Positions 35,334 to 43,168 of a stretch of DNA of 64,000 bases are shown here, piece by piece. Origin of the DNA: Spirochaetes bacterium RBG_16_49_21 (GTDB taxonomy: Bacteria > Spirochaetota > UBA4802 > UBA5550); assembly GCA_001829495.1 (NCBI GenBank), contig MIBJ01000008.1:1-64000 (forward strand). Reading direction: 5' to 3'. The notes below the pieces were generated by a model. That model saw nothing but the letters and a program-made list of their open reading frames with translations. It was not told the origin of the DNA and ran no database searches. Both the position numbers and the translations under genes were made by a program. Each line of letters opens with the position of its first letter. Position 1 is the first letter of the stretch.

Positions 35334-36674
35334 TTAATATTTCAATTTTTTTTCTTTACTCGGCATCCCGTCAGCCGGGCCGTAAATCTCTTCCACCTGC
35401 CACTCAAGTTCTTTAATATCTGTTTTTATAATTCTATTTATGCTATAATTTAATGCAAGATAAACAATCGGGTGGGAAATATTTCCCGGCAATCTTCTCA
35501 TAATATTGTGCATTTTCGAAAATTCCTTCTTTACCCATATTTTTCCTCGTTGAAGCTCATACGGGGTCATATGCTTCGGCCTGAAAACGCATGTCGAATG
35601 GTCGTAGTATTGCCAATTCTCCGTAAGCAGCCTTCCTTCTCTCTTAAACTGCTCATAAATCTTCGTGCCCGGATACGGAGTGAGAATATTGAACGAAGCG
35701 GAGCTCATTTTGGTTTTATTAAGAAATTTCAGTGTTTCAGGAAAAATACTTTCTGTATCATCATCAAAGCCGAAAATAAGAGACGCATGAAAGATTATGC
35801 CCAAATCTTTTACTTTTTTAACCGCATCCTCAATATTTTTTATTTCTTTCAATGATTTTTTCATTCTCTTTAATTGAGTTTCAGAAACACTTTCCACCCC
35901 GAAGAAAAGACCCCTGCAGCCGCTTTCTGAAGCAAGCTTCATAATTCCAGCATCATTCACAAAAGAAATAGAAGCCTGGCCTACCCATTTAATATTCAAC
36001 GGTTTAATGGCCGTGAAAAGCTCTTTTGCATATCCGGGGTTACCGATAATATTATCATCGAGAAACATAAAATTTCTACCTTCGGATTCTTCAATGCTCC
36101 GCACAATATTTTCTATTGGGACGTGCCTGATCTGTTTTTCATAAATATCCGATACGCAACAAAATTCACAAGTATAGGGGCACCCGCGGGTAGTCATAAT
36201 CGGAAGAATATTGAACAGTCTTCTTTTCCCGCTTCTATTTTTCATAGGTATATATTTTTTAAGATCAGGAGGCCCCTTCTGGTAATATTTTTTAAGCCTG
36301 CCGGCCTTGAAATCAATAAGAATGTCTTCCCATAAATTTTCGGCTTCTCCGATGGCTACCGCATCGGCATGAAGGGCAGCTTCATGGGGGATTATAGTCG
36401 GATGCACGCCGCCGATTACCACGGCCTTCCCCCTTTTCTTAAATTCTGAAGCTATGTAATACGCCCGGGGAGCATTTGAGGTCATGCAGCTTAGCCCGAC
36501 AAGATCACACTCTTCATCAAAATTAACATCACGTATCTCTTCTTCTATAATCTTCACTTCATACTCCTCGGGAGTAAGCCCCTTCAGAATATGTAACGAC
36601 AATTGGGGCATCATCGCTCCCCGCGGTGTTTTAAGCCTTAGATCCCTGCAGGGTGAAATTAACAAGATTTTCAT
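35334..36674 (-). CDS. B12-binding radical SAM protein
   Basis: A 446-residue enzyme. Residues 1-140 form a Rossmann-like cobalamin-binding domain (VVIGGVHPTIIPHEAALHAD, GEAENLWEDIL). The radical SAM domain follows with the [4Fe-4S] motif RGCPYTCEFC (CxxxCxxC, about 163-172), FMFLDDNIIGNPGYAKEL, and the late HASLIFGFDDDTESIFP and LTPYPGTKIYEQFK segments. Family members methylate or rearrange unactivated carbons, including lipids and hopanoids; the exact substrate is not given by the sequence. No DxHx(2)G-type cobalamin motif is obvious, as in several members of this class. It stands alone, with weak start signals. Confidence 0.88.
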   Translation of the reverse strand: MKILLISPCRDLRLKTPRGAMMPQLSLHILKGLTPEEYEVKIIEEEIRDVNFDEECDLVGLSCMTSNAPRAYYIASEFKKRGKAVVIGGVHPTIIPHEAALHADAVAIGEAENLWEDILIDFKAGRLKKYYQKGPPDLKKYIPMKNRSGKRRLFNILPIMTTRGCPYTCEFCCVSDIYEKQIRHVPIENIVRSIEESEGRNFMFLDDNIIGNPGYAKELFTAIKPLNIKWVGQASISFVNDAGIMKLASESGCRGLFFGVESVSETQLKRMKKSLKEIKNIEDAVKKVKDLGIIFHASLIFGFDDDTESIFPETLKFLNKTKMSSASFNILTPYPGTKIYEQFKREGRLLTENWQYYDHSTCVFRPKHMTPYELQRGKIWVKKEFSKMHNIMRRLPGNISHPIVYLALNYSINRIIKTDIKELEWQVEEIYGPADGMPSKEKKLKY

Positions 36675-36937
36675 GATGATTCCGATTGAGTCATAAATTT
36701 AAATTTTTACAATCATTTTTTATTCAATCCGTTTCCATATTGTCTACGCCCGGATCGCTTCATTTTTGTTCGCGATGACAGGTAAAATATATTATAAATA
36801 GTATTTTTGAGATAACCTCTAAATTCTTTGTAGACATATAATCCGGCATGATATAATAACTGCAGTTTTTGATTGTTATTGGATGTTTGATTACCCTGTA
36901 AATTTATATATTTGTAGCCAAGAGTCGGAAAATTATA

Positions 36938-37291
36938 GTGAGCGAAAAAAAAAGAAAATATACCAGAATCAATAATGAATTGAGCATCAGAATCGTTCAG
37001 GTCGACTCTGCCCCGGGAGCAGAATATTTGGAAATAAATTCATCAAAATCAATCAACGTGAGTGCGAATGGTTTGCTGATATACACCAATACGGAGCTTG
37101 CGGTAAATACAATCCTGCACATAGTCTTTATGAAACCCAATACATTCGATTTCTTTAAAGGATCGGGGAAAGTGGTGCGGGTGGAAAAAGATAAGGACCG
37201 CACATATAAGGTGGCAATAAATTTTATCGATTTATCACCTGATGATGCCGAGGCGCTTGATTATTATATCAAATTGAGTAAGCAGAAATAA
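36938..37291 (+). CDS. PilZ-domain c-di-GMP receptor
   Basis: A 117-residue single-domain PilZ protein. It has both c-di-GMP contact motifs: RxxxR in RKYTR (about residues 6-10) and a D/NxSxxG-type NVSANG (about 41-46), followed by the beta-barrel strands ...FKGSGKVVRVEKDKDRTYKV. It starts at GTG 36938. It is a likely receiver for the c-di-GMP made by the GGDEF proteins in this window. It ends six bases before the convergent CheA-like gene, whose operon it faces tail to tail, so it may tie c-di-GMP to chemotaxis-like control, which is an inference. Confidence 0.88.
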   Translation: MSEKKRKYTRINNELSIRIVQVDSAPGAEYLEINSSKSINVSANGLLIYTNTELAVNTILHIVFMKPNTFDFFKGSGKVVRVEKDKDRTYKVAINFIDLSPDDAEALDYYIKLSKQK

Positions 37292-37296
37292 AAGCG

Positions 37297-39345
37297 TTAT
37301 CGGGGAATCGTTATGGCGATCTTTGTCCCCTCGCCCTTTTTTGTCTGGACCTGTATTTTTCCGTGAAGCTTCTCTGCGGCATCCTTGACGATGTCTAATC
37401 CGTACCCGCGCCCGGATATCTCAGTGACTGCGCTCGCGGAACTGAAGCTTGGCGTGAATATGAGCCTGATCAGTTTGGCTTTTGTCGGAACCGCATTCCC
37501 TTCCACAATTAATTTCTTTTCAATCGCCTTGTCTTTGATCTTCTCAAAATCGATTCCGGATCCGTCATCTTCAACTTCAATACTGTAAGAAGAGTCGCTG
37601 TTGAATAACCGGAGTACGATTTTTCCCGTGGCGTTTTTATTTTTCGTCAACCGTTCAAACTGATCCTCTATTCCGTGATCCATAGAATTTCTGATGAGAT
37701 GTATAATGGGACTTTTTATTTTCGCTAAAAAGGGAATATCCACAAGGCTGTTTTCAATTTCTAATTTCACATGTTTTTTGAGATCCTGAGCCAAAGAATT
37801 CACCATCTGAGGAAGCGAGTTTAAAAAGTCTCCCAGGGGCCCCTTCCACTCATTTCCCCTTAACCTGACGTTTCTCAGGGTCGAGAATATTTTAAACCTC
37901 TCAATCATTTGGGCTAAATTCTGAAATTCCTGGAAAAGCTCGGCAATGAGATCTTTTATGTCACCGGTTGATTTTTTTGCGATATTTCCCGGATTATCCC
38001 GTGCCGTAATCAGAACATCCTCAATTTTATGTGAGATTGTGGACATAAAATTGAGTCCCAGGTGCTTGGCGGATCCTTTTAAGGAATGCGCTTGCCGGAA
38101 CACATGGTTCAATATTTTGGGATCTGCCAGGTTATTTATCTTGGATTGGATATCATTAAGGATAAAGCTGGATTCCTCCAGAAAATTGGAAAAAATTTCC
38201 GGGCCGGACTTTAAAATAGCGGATATGGATTCGACCTCCTGATGATATTTGGTTTTCTGCTCTTCCAACCGCCTTTCATATTTTATAATATCAGTAATAT
38301 CTTCAAAAATAACCATAAGATATTCAACGGTGTCTTTATCGTAGATCCTGATAAAGTCGGCGTTGACAATTATTTCTTTAGTCAAAAACTCATTTGTTTT
38401 TATTAGAATCTTCTTATTCTTGAATGGATTTACATCCATTATCATATCTATGTCCGCGGATTTATTGTGAAAAAGAAAATCAAGGAACTTCTCCAGTTCC
38501 CGGCGATCGCCTCGGTGTTCATCTTCTTCCGGATAGATGAGATCGATAAAGTTTTTATCTGCAATCATCCGGTTCTCAAACATCCCGGTGAGATATTCGG
38601 AGTATTGATTCAGAATGTTGTAATTCTCGTCGATCAGGAGCAATCCTTCTTTTATATTATCCATGTATTTTTGATTCAAAACGTTTGATTTCTCTATCTC
38701 CATCCTCAGGAGGAAATTCTTTCTCATATACCATTCAATGGTGAAACTGGCGAACATGCCTATGACGTTAGCCGATATGAAGAAGAAATTATTATTGATA
38801 AAGACCATGATGTTATCAAGGCTTCCCAGCATTTTGTTTACGGCTATCGCCACAATCTCGTATGAAAAAGTGATCAGCCAGCTGACGGCGGTGGCATAGA
38901 CAAACCTGATGCGGGCCAGGGCATAGACCCACATCAGAACGAGCATTAAACCGGCATAATAGAATTTGAAGCCCAGCTCACTCTCAACGATAAAACCTAT
39001 CATCATGACTATGCCAAAGCCGAGGATGAAACCAATTACGGCAAGAATCATCTGCATGTATCTTTTAAATAGGTCAGAAAAGGTGAAAATCAGAGTGATG
39101 ATTAAAATAGGGCTGACAAAGGCGTATCGTATTAACCAAACGGCCTTTTTGCTTAAGGGAACTATCCATATATCAAGGATGCCAAAGAGGGCATACAGCA
39201 CAATAGCGAGAATAAGCGCTATGCGGACTATAGGCAGGGATATGCGGAAAAAATCTTCATAGTAATTATTCTCAAGTTCATCGGGGAACTTAAAAATGAC
39301 ATGCTTGAAATTCAGCCTGGGAAGTTTTTTGTGCAATTTGCTCAT
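37297..39345 (-). CDS. Membrane CheA-like Hpt-histidine kinase
   Basis: A protein of about 682 residues (from ATG 39345; a TTG at 39378 is an alternative start). It has six membrane segments (about 40-205), including the phrase FKFYYAGLMLVLMW, then a PAS-like domain (about 225-360), an Hpt domain with the phospho-accepting His in QAHSLKGSAKHLG (His about 420), a linker, and a CheA-type ATPase (N-box HLIRNSMDHGIED, G-boxes EDDGSGIDFEK and GRGYGLDIVKDA). No CheW-like domain follows; the protein ends in AITIPR. So it can phosphorylate a receiver but cannot dock to chemoreceptors in the usual way. It follows cheX and cheY in one operon. Confidence 0.88.
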   Translation of the reverse strand: MSKLHKKLPRLNFKHVIFKFPDELENNYYEDFFRISLPIVRIALILAIVLYALFGILDIWIVPLSKKAVWLIRYAFVSPILIITLIFTFSDLFKRYMQMILAVIGFILGFGIVMMIGFIVESELGFKFYYAGLMLVLMWVYALARIRFVYATAVSWLITFSYEIVAIAVNKMLGSLDNIMVFINNNFFFISANVIGMFASFTIEWYMRKNFLLRMEIEKSNVLNQKYMDNIKEGLLLIDENYNILNQYSEYLTGMFENRMIADKNFIDLIYPEEDEHRGDRRELEKFLDFLFHNKSADIDMIMDVNPFKNKKILIKTNEFLTKEIIVNADFIRIYDKDTVEYLMVIFEDITDIIKYERRLEEQKTKYHQEVESISAILKSGPEIFSNFLEESSFILNDIQSKINNLADPKILNHVFRQAHSLKGSAKHLGLNFMSTISHKIEDVLITARDNPGNIAKKSTGDIKDLIAELFQEFQNLAQMIERFKIFSTLRNVRLRGNEWKGPLGDFLNSLPQMVNSLAQDLKKHVKLEIENSLVDIPFLAKIKSPIIHLIRNSMDHGIEDQFERLTKNKNATGKIVLRLFNSDSSYSIEVEDDGSGIDFEKIKDKAIEKKLIVEGNAVPTKAKLIRLIFTPSFSSASAVTEISGRGYGLDIVKDAAEKLHGKIQVQTKKGEGTKIAITIPR

Positions 39346-39393
39346 TATAGTATCCGCTTTTTCCGCATCATGTTCCAACTTGATTGTTATAAA

Positions 39394-39879
39394 TCAACTG
39401 CCCTGCACGGGCCGCGCCTGTTTTGCCTGTCTAAACGAAACGTTCACGGTAAATGAGCCGGCATCGGATTCAAACGGTATTGTGATGACCGGGACCCCTT
39501 GCGGCCAATTGATCTTATACTTGTTTCCCGTTATCACGCCGGGGAGCGATATCTCGATGCGGAAATCGGTGAGATCCCTTTTCGCATTCCCTGATATGAT
39601 ATTTACCATTTCGCCGATGGCATCCAGTACCTCTTTACTCAGGCCTACGTGTTTCTGACCGCTGAATCGCGATGCCATGGCGATGGCGGTTTCCCGGGTG
39701 AAACTCAATACCACCGCTCCGGCGATATCTCCGGCCAGACCGATTATGGCGGATACCTCGTTGAGATTTTGAGCATCTTGGTTTATGAAAGGCGGGTTGT
39801 TTTTAGTGTCGAATCTGAGATGCGTATTGAACAAATTAACGGATGCCTCCAGGAAGGGATTAATATATTCTGCTTTCAT
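39394..39879 (-). CDS. cheX: CheX-like CheY-P phosphatase
   Basis: A 161-residue protein of the CheC/CheX/FliY family. The signature helix SKEVLDAIGEMVNIISGNAK has the catalytic pair Glu90 and Asn93, which dephosphorylate CheY-P. The fold fits: an N-terminal helix FLEASVNLFN, strands around GLAGDIAGAVVLSF, and the MASRFSG helix. Only one such helix is present, as in CheX. It begins six bases after the cheY-like stop and precedes the CheA-like kinase gene, giving a compact receiver-phosphatase-kinase operon. Confidence 0.88.
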   Translation of the reverse strand: MKAEYINPFLEASVNLFNTHLRFDTKNNPPFINQDAQNLNEVSAIIGLAGDIAGAVVLSFTRETAIAMASRFSGQKHVGLSKEVLDAIGEMVNIISGNAKRDLTDFRIEISLPGVITGNKYKINWPQGVPVITIPFESDAGSFTVNVSFRQAKQARPVQGS

Positions 39880-39885
39880 CCCTGC

Positions 39886-40263
39886 TTACTGCTCCTTTTC
39901 AATGTATTTCGATATTTTTTTCCATAAAATATCTCCATGAATTGGTTTGACAATGTAATTGGTAACGCCGGCCTCAATTGCTTCCACAACATTGTATTTC
40001 GCCGCCTCTGAGGTAACCATGATTATCGGCGTTTGAGAATATTTAGGCATTGTTCTTATTTTTTTTACAAATTCAAGGCCGTTGATGCCGGGCATGTTCC
40101 AGTCAACCAGAAATAAATCAATATCTTCTTTCTGGGAAATCTCCAGTGCCGTTTCTCCATTGTCAGCCTCCAGGATGCCTTCTTCCGAAAATTTTTTTTC
40201 TTTCAGAACATTTTTGTGTATATTTCGTATGACCATGGAGTCATCAATAATAAGAAATTTCAT
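39886..40263 (-). CDS. CheY-like single-domain response regulator
   Basis: A 125-residue receiver with the full set: Asp7/Asp8 (MKFLIIDDSM), phospho-acceptor Asp54 (FLVDWNMPG), Thr84 (IIMVTSEA) and Lys106 (YIVKPIHG). It has no output domain, so it acts by protein binding. The start at 40263 follows aaggggaagttctcga, eight bases away. It heads the operon cheY-cheX-CheA-like. The upstream 590 bases (40285-40874) to the divergent four-gene cassette hold promoters for both; apart from one promoter-like site I see nothing there. Confidence 0.9.
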   Translation of the reverse strand: MKFLIIDDSMVIRNIHKNVLKEKKFSEEGILEADNGETALEISQKEDIDLFLVDWNMPGINGLEFVKKIRTMPKYSQTPIIMVTSEAAKYNVVEAIEAGVTNYIVKPIHGDILWKKISKYIEKEQ

Positions 40264-40811
40264 TCGAGAACTTCCCCTTGACACCTACATCAGCGTTGAA
40301 CCCTGCTTGGTTTTTCTGCGATTTGCCCAGCTCATCGGCTTAGAGAAGATAAAATTTATCCTCATTCTCCCCGTGAATTTTTAAATAAACCTTGCATTGG
40401 TGATGATATGTTTTTGCCAAATTCCAATCCGTAATATTAATGAAGCAGCGTCATAATAATGCTTTTTTCCGAGGGTGTAATTTATTATATTTGTTACACT
40501 TATTTATTTCTGATATTTCGTTGACCTTTACGGGAATAGTCGGTATTAATTGATCAAGTCTGTTCCACGCCTCATTAATTTTAGTTTTATTGCTTATTAC
40601 CTTTTCGAGGAGGCTGTTTCATATTAATAACACTTTTTTAAAATATTATAGTTAGGGATTAATGGTGAATATATATAGGTAATAACCTTATAGAGAATTA
40701 ACCACAAAAAATTTAAATTTATATTAAAAAAATGCATTTGCATATTTTAAGCAGCCGATTTCATATATAAATGACGGATCAGGCTCCGGCTTTGTAACGA
40801 AGGCGTTTTAT

Positions 40812-40839
40812 TTGTAATTATTCATACAGATGCTATAAT
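40812..40839 (+). promoter_or_regulatory. Promoter-like site, cassette 1
   Basis: An extended -10 (tgctataat, TATAAT at 40834-40839) with ttgtaa 16 bases upstream resembles a vegetative sigma-70 promoter. It lies about 35 bases before the start of the first gene of the cassette, which has its own ribosome site aaggaagga (40862-40870). Confidence 0.5.
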
Positions 40840-40874
40840 GTCATATCTCTTACCAACAGATAAGGAAGGAAGCG

Positions 40875-41360
40875 ATGGATAATATAATCCAGGATATAAT
40901 TAAACCCAACTGGGATGAAATCCATAGGGCACGGGATGAGTGCTGTAATTTTTTGATTAATCATAAACTATCCGGGGATGTTATAGATGCTATAACCATG
41001 GTTATGCATGAGCTTCTGGAAAATGCGATCAAATATGGAAATTATGAAAGCAGCGATTCATTAATATCCTATACATTGAAAATAGGGAAAAAAAACATTA
41101 CCATAGAAGTAACCAACCCGATTTTTGGAGACGAGAGCCGGCATTTTAAAACGCTCGATAAAACCATCCAATGGATCAGAGGTTACCAGAATCCATTCGA
41201 GGCGTATATTGAAAAGCTCAAGCAGGTCTCAGTTATGCCGCTTGACGATAAAGAAAGCGGCCTGGGTTTGGTTCGGGTGGCATATGAAGGCCAAAGCATT
41301 CTTGATTTTTACGTCAGGGATGATAATCGTATCAGCGTATCGGCAGAATATCAATTATGA
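40875..41360 (+). CDS. RsbW-like ATP-binding protein, cassette 1
   Basis: A 161-residue GHKL-fold protein related to RsbW/SpoIIAB anti-sigma kinases. The N-box is clear: VMHELLENAIKYG with Glu46, Asn50, Lys53 and Gly55. A glycine-rich GLGLVRVAYEG follows at about 137-147. The canonical D-x-G-x-G box between them is replaced by TNPIFGDESRHF and an inserted helix LDKTIQWIRGYQNPFEAYIE, so ATP binding or kinase activity may be altered. Family members bind a sigma factor or partner, and phosphorylate a STAS protein. First gene of a four-gene operon with a STAS-like protein, a methyltransferase and a phosphatase. Copy 2 is at 55150. Confidence 0.82.
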   Translation: MDNIIQDIIKPNWDEIHRARDECCNFLINHKLSGDVIDAITMVMHELLENAIKYGNYESSDSLISYTLKIGKKNITIEVTNPIFGDESRHFKTLDKTIQWIRGYQNPFEAYIEKLKQVSVMPLDDKESGLGLVRVAYEGQSILDFYVRDDNRISVSAEYQL

Positions 41361-41396
41361 TAAATCGGGATTCGCATCAGTGTGCTGGAGTAAGGT

Positions 41397-41768
41397 ATGC
41401 CAAACAAGAAAAAATTTAACAAAAACGTTCTGGAGATCGAGGTCAATGAGGACGAGATTTCCATTAGTGTAAAGTTTAAGGGTAAAAGCGTAGACCGTGA
41501 TCCTTCAGACTTTATCACGCCGATTCTCTCCGACTGTCTGAATACCTGTACTAAAAATGATAAAGAACTGATATTAGATTTTCAGGAGCTTGAATTTATG
41601 AGTTCATCGACAATTACACCGGTCTCACGGATCCTCGAAATAGGGAAGTTACGTTCTGCTCGAATTAAAATAATTTACCAAAAATCAAAAAAATGGCAGT
41701 ACCTCAATTTTTCCGCCCTCCGAATTTTTGAAACAAATGACCGGCGAATAGAGATTATAGGTAATTAG
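41397..41768 (+). CDS. STAS-like antagonist protein, cassette 1
   Basis: A 123-residue protein with the strand-helix pattern of anti-anti-sigma STAS proteins. The predicted loop where a STAS protein is phosphorylated reads ELEFMSSSTITPV (Ser69-Ser71, Thr72), matching the position of the usual DSSG. An N-terminal strand ends KGKSVDRDPSDFI, also kept in copy 2. From memory it resembles the uncharacterised slr1659-type regulators of cyanobacteria. It would be phosphorylated by the RsbW-like protein and dephosphorylated by the SpoIIE-type phosphatase of the same operon; the target could be the methyltransferase. Gap to the previous gene is 36 bases. Confidence 0.72.
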   Translation: MPNKKKFNKNVLEIEVNEDEISISVKFKGKSVDRDPSDFITPILSDCLNTCTKNDKELILDFQELEFMSSSTITPVSRILEIGKLRSARIKIIYQKSKKWQYLNFSALRIFETNDRRIEIIGN

Positions 41769-41770
41769 TA

Positions 41771-43168
41771 ATGGAACTACAGAAGGTTATATTCGATGGA
41801 TTTCTGGTCTCAAGTACCGTCTCAATTCCAGTCCAGGTGGCTTATGGATCAAAATTCTCCGTTTTTGTCAAATTCAAAGAAGATCACCAACCCATACAGG
41901 GCGCTGAATACAGCAAGCTTATATTGGCGATTGCCGGTAAGGAATTTGAATTCAGCACATGCCGTCTTATGTTGGAACCCAACTCAGAGGGATACACCGG
42001 CAGGCTTCTTTTCTTAACTGATTTATTTGACTTCTATGCCCTCTTTTTCGAAAAAAAGATCATAAATCTTGAAACTCTTTCAAACAATCTATCGCTCATC
42101 CTGTCACAAAAGGACAAGGTTACGGATCAATTTAAAAATTATATTACAGACCTGTCCTATGATATAAAGGTGTACAAACACTTTTTTGATGATCTTGATA
42201 TGAAATTGACTCATGAACCGGAAGATGTGTGCACTACGGTATTTCAAGTGATTATCAACACCGTCGGCAGGAAGTTTATAACCTTTTATGATACTAAGCT
42301 GCACGAATTGGAACAGTTGATTTCAGGATATACGAAGGAAGATCACGAACTACACGGTTATTACTTACGGAAACAGCTGTGGGATTTTATAATGTGTTCT
42401 GAATTCATGACCCGTACAAATCTCAAGCCGCGAGGTTATGCGGGTGACTCAGACATGATGCTTATGTTATACGAAAATGATTATGGGGGGAATTCAACAT
42501 TCGCAAAGCTTTTAAATAAATATTCACTGGAGGTGCCTGCCGCTCAATCGGTGCGGAATCGGAGGGTAATGATACCGCAAATCCTCCGTCAAGTCCAAAG
42601 GGAATTTGCTATTCGAAGCAATGAGCCCCTTCGGATTATGTCGGTAGCTTGCGGACCGGCCTATGAGCTGTCGGACCTTTTTGTTACGGCCGATGATCTG
42701 GACAAATTCCAATATACTCTTCTCGATCAGGATACTGAAGCCCTTACCGAGGCTGAGGCAAACATACGCAGGATTGAAAAATTATTCAGCCGTAACATAC
42801 AGGTTGTCTATTTGCAGGATTCAGTAAGAACCATGCTCAGAACGCCGCAACTGCATGAGAAGTGGGGAAAATTCCAATTCATCTATTCCATGGGTCTTTT
42901 CGACTACCTCACCCAACCGGTTGCCAAGGCCGTTATTGAGAAAATTTACAGCCTGCTCGATCCGGGAGGGTATATGCTCATCGGTAATTATCATTTTCAG
43001 AATAAAAGCCGGTGGTTTATGGAATACTGGCTTGACTGGGTGTTGTACTATAGGAACGAGGACGATATGACCGAGCTGCTGAGCGGCCTCGATGCTGCAG
43101 CCGTATCAATTATGTTTGAAGAGTCCGGGTGCCAGATGTTCCTTACCGCTCAGAAACCATTACGGTGA
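41771..43168 (+). CDS. SAM methyltransferase of partner-switch cassette 1 (PhcB-like?)
   Basis: A 465-residue protein. The first 110 residues are a beta-rich domain (FDGFLVSSTVSIPVQVAYGS...) that could be PilZ-like. A helical middle contains CSEFMTRTNLKPRGYAGDSD and PAAQSVRNRRVMIPQ, then comes a class I methyltransferase core: motif I IMSVACGPAYEL (about 293-304), the acidic strand TLLDQDTEAL, and FIYSMGLFDYLTQPVA. From memory the central 'KPxGYAGDxxM' and 'PAAxxxRNR' blocks match the family that includes PhcB, which makes 3-hydroxypalmitate methyl ester signals. It starts two bases after the STAS gene and ends overlapping the phosphatase start (TGATG). Substrate is unproven. Confidence 0.75.
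   Translation: MELQKVIFDGFLVSSTVSIPVQVAYGSKFSVFVKFKEDHQPIQGAEYSKLILAIAGKEFEFSTCRLMLEPNSEGYTGRLLFLTDLFDFYALFFEKKIINLETLSNNLSLILSQKDKVTDQFKNYITDLSYDIKVYKHFFDDLDMKLTHEPEDVCTTVFQVIINTVGRKFITFYDTKLHELEQLISGYTKEDHELHGYYLRKQLWDFIMCSEFMTRTNLKPRGYAGDSDMMLMLYENDYGGNSTFAKLLNKYSLEVPAAQSVRNRRVMIPQILRQVQREFAIRSNEPLRIMSVACGPAYELSDLFVTADDLDKFQYTLLDQDTEALTEAEANIRRIEKLFSRNIQVVYLQDSVRTMLRTPQLHEKWGKFQFIYSMGLFDYLTQPVAKAVIEKIYSLLDPGGYMLIGNYHFQNKSRWFMEYWLDWVLYYRNEDDMTELLSGLDAAAVSIMFEESGCQMFLTAQKPLR

Noticed and set aside
40285-40874. Hidden small gene or RNA in the 590-base gap
   Set aside because: I found no frame with start signals and no strong terminator-like structure; only a promoter-like site near 40812-40839.
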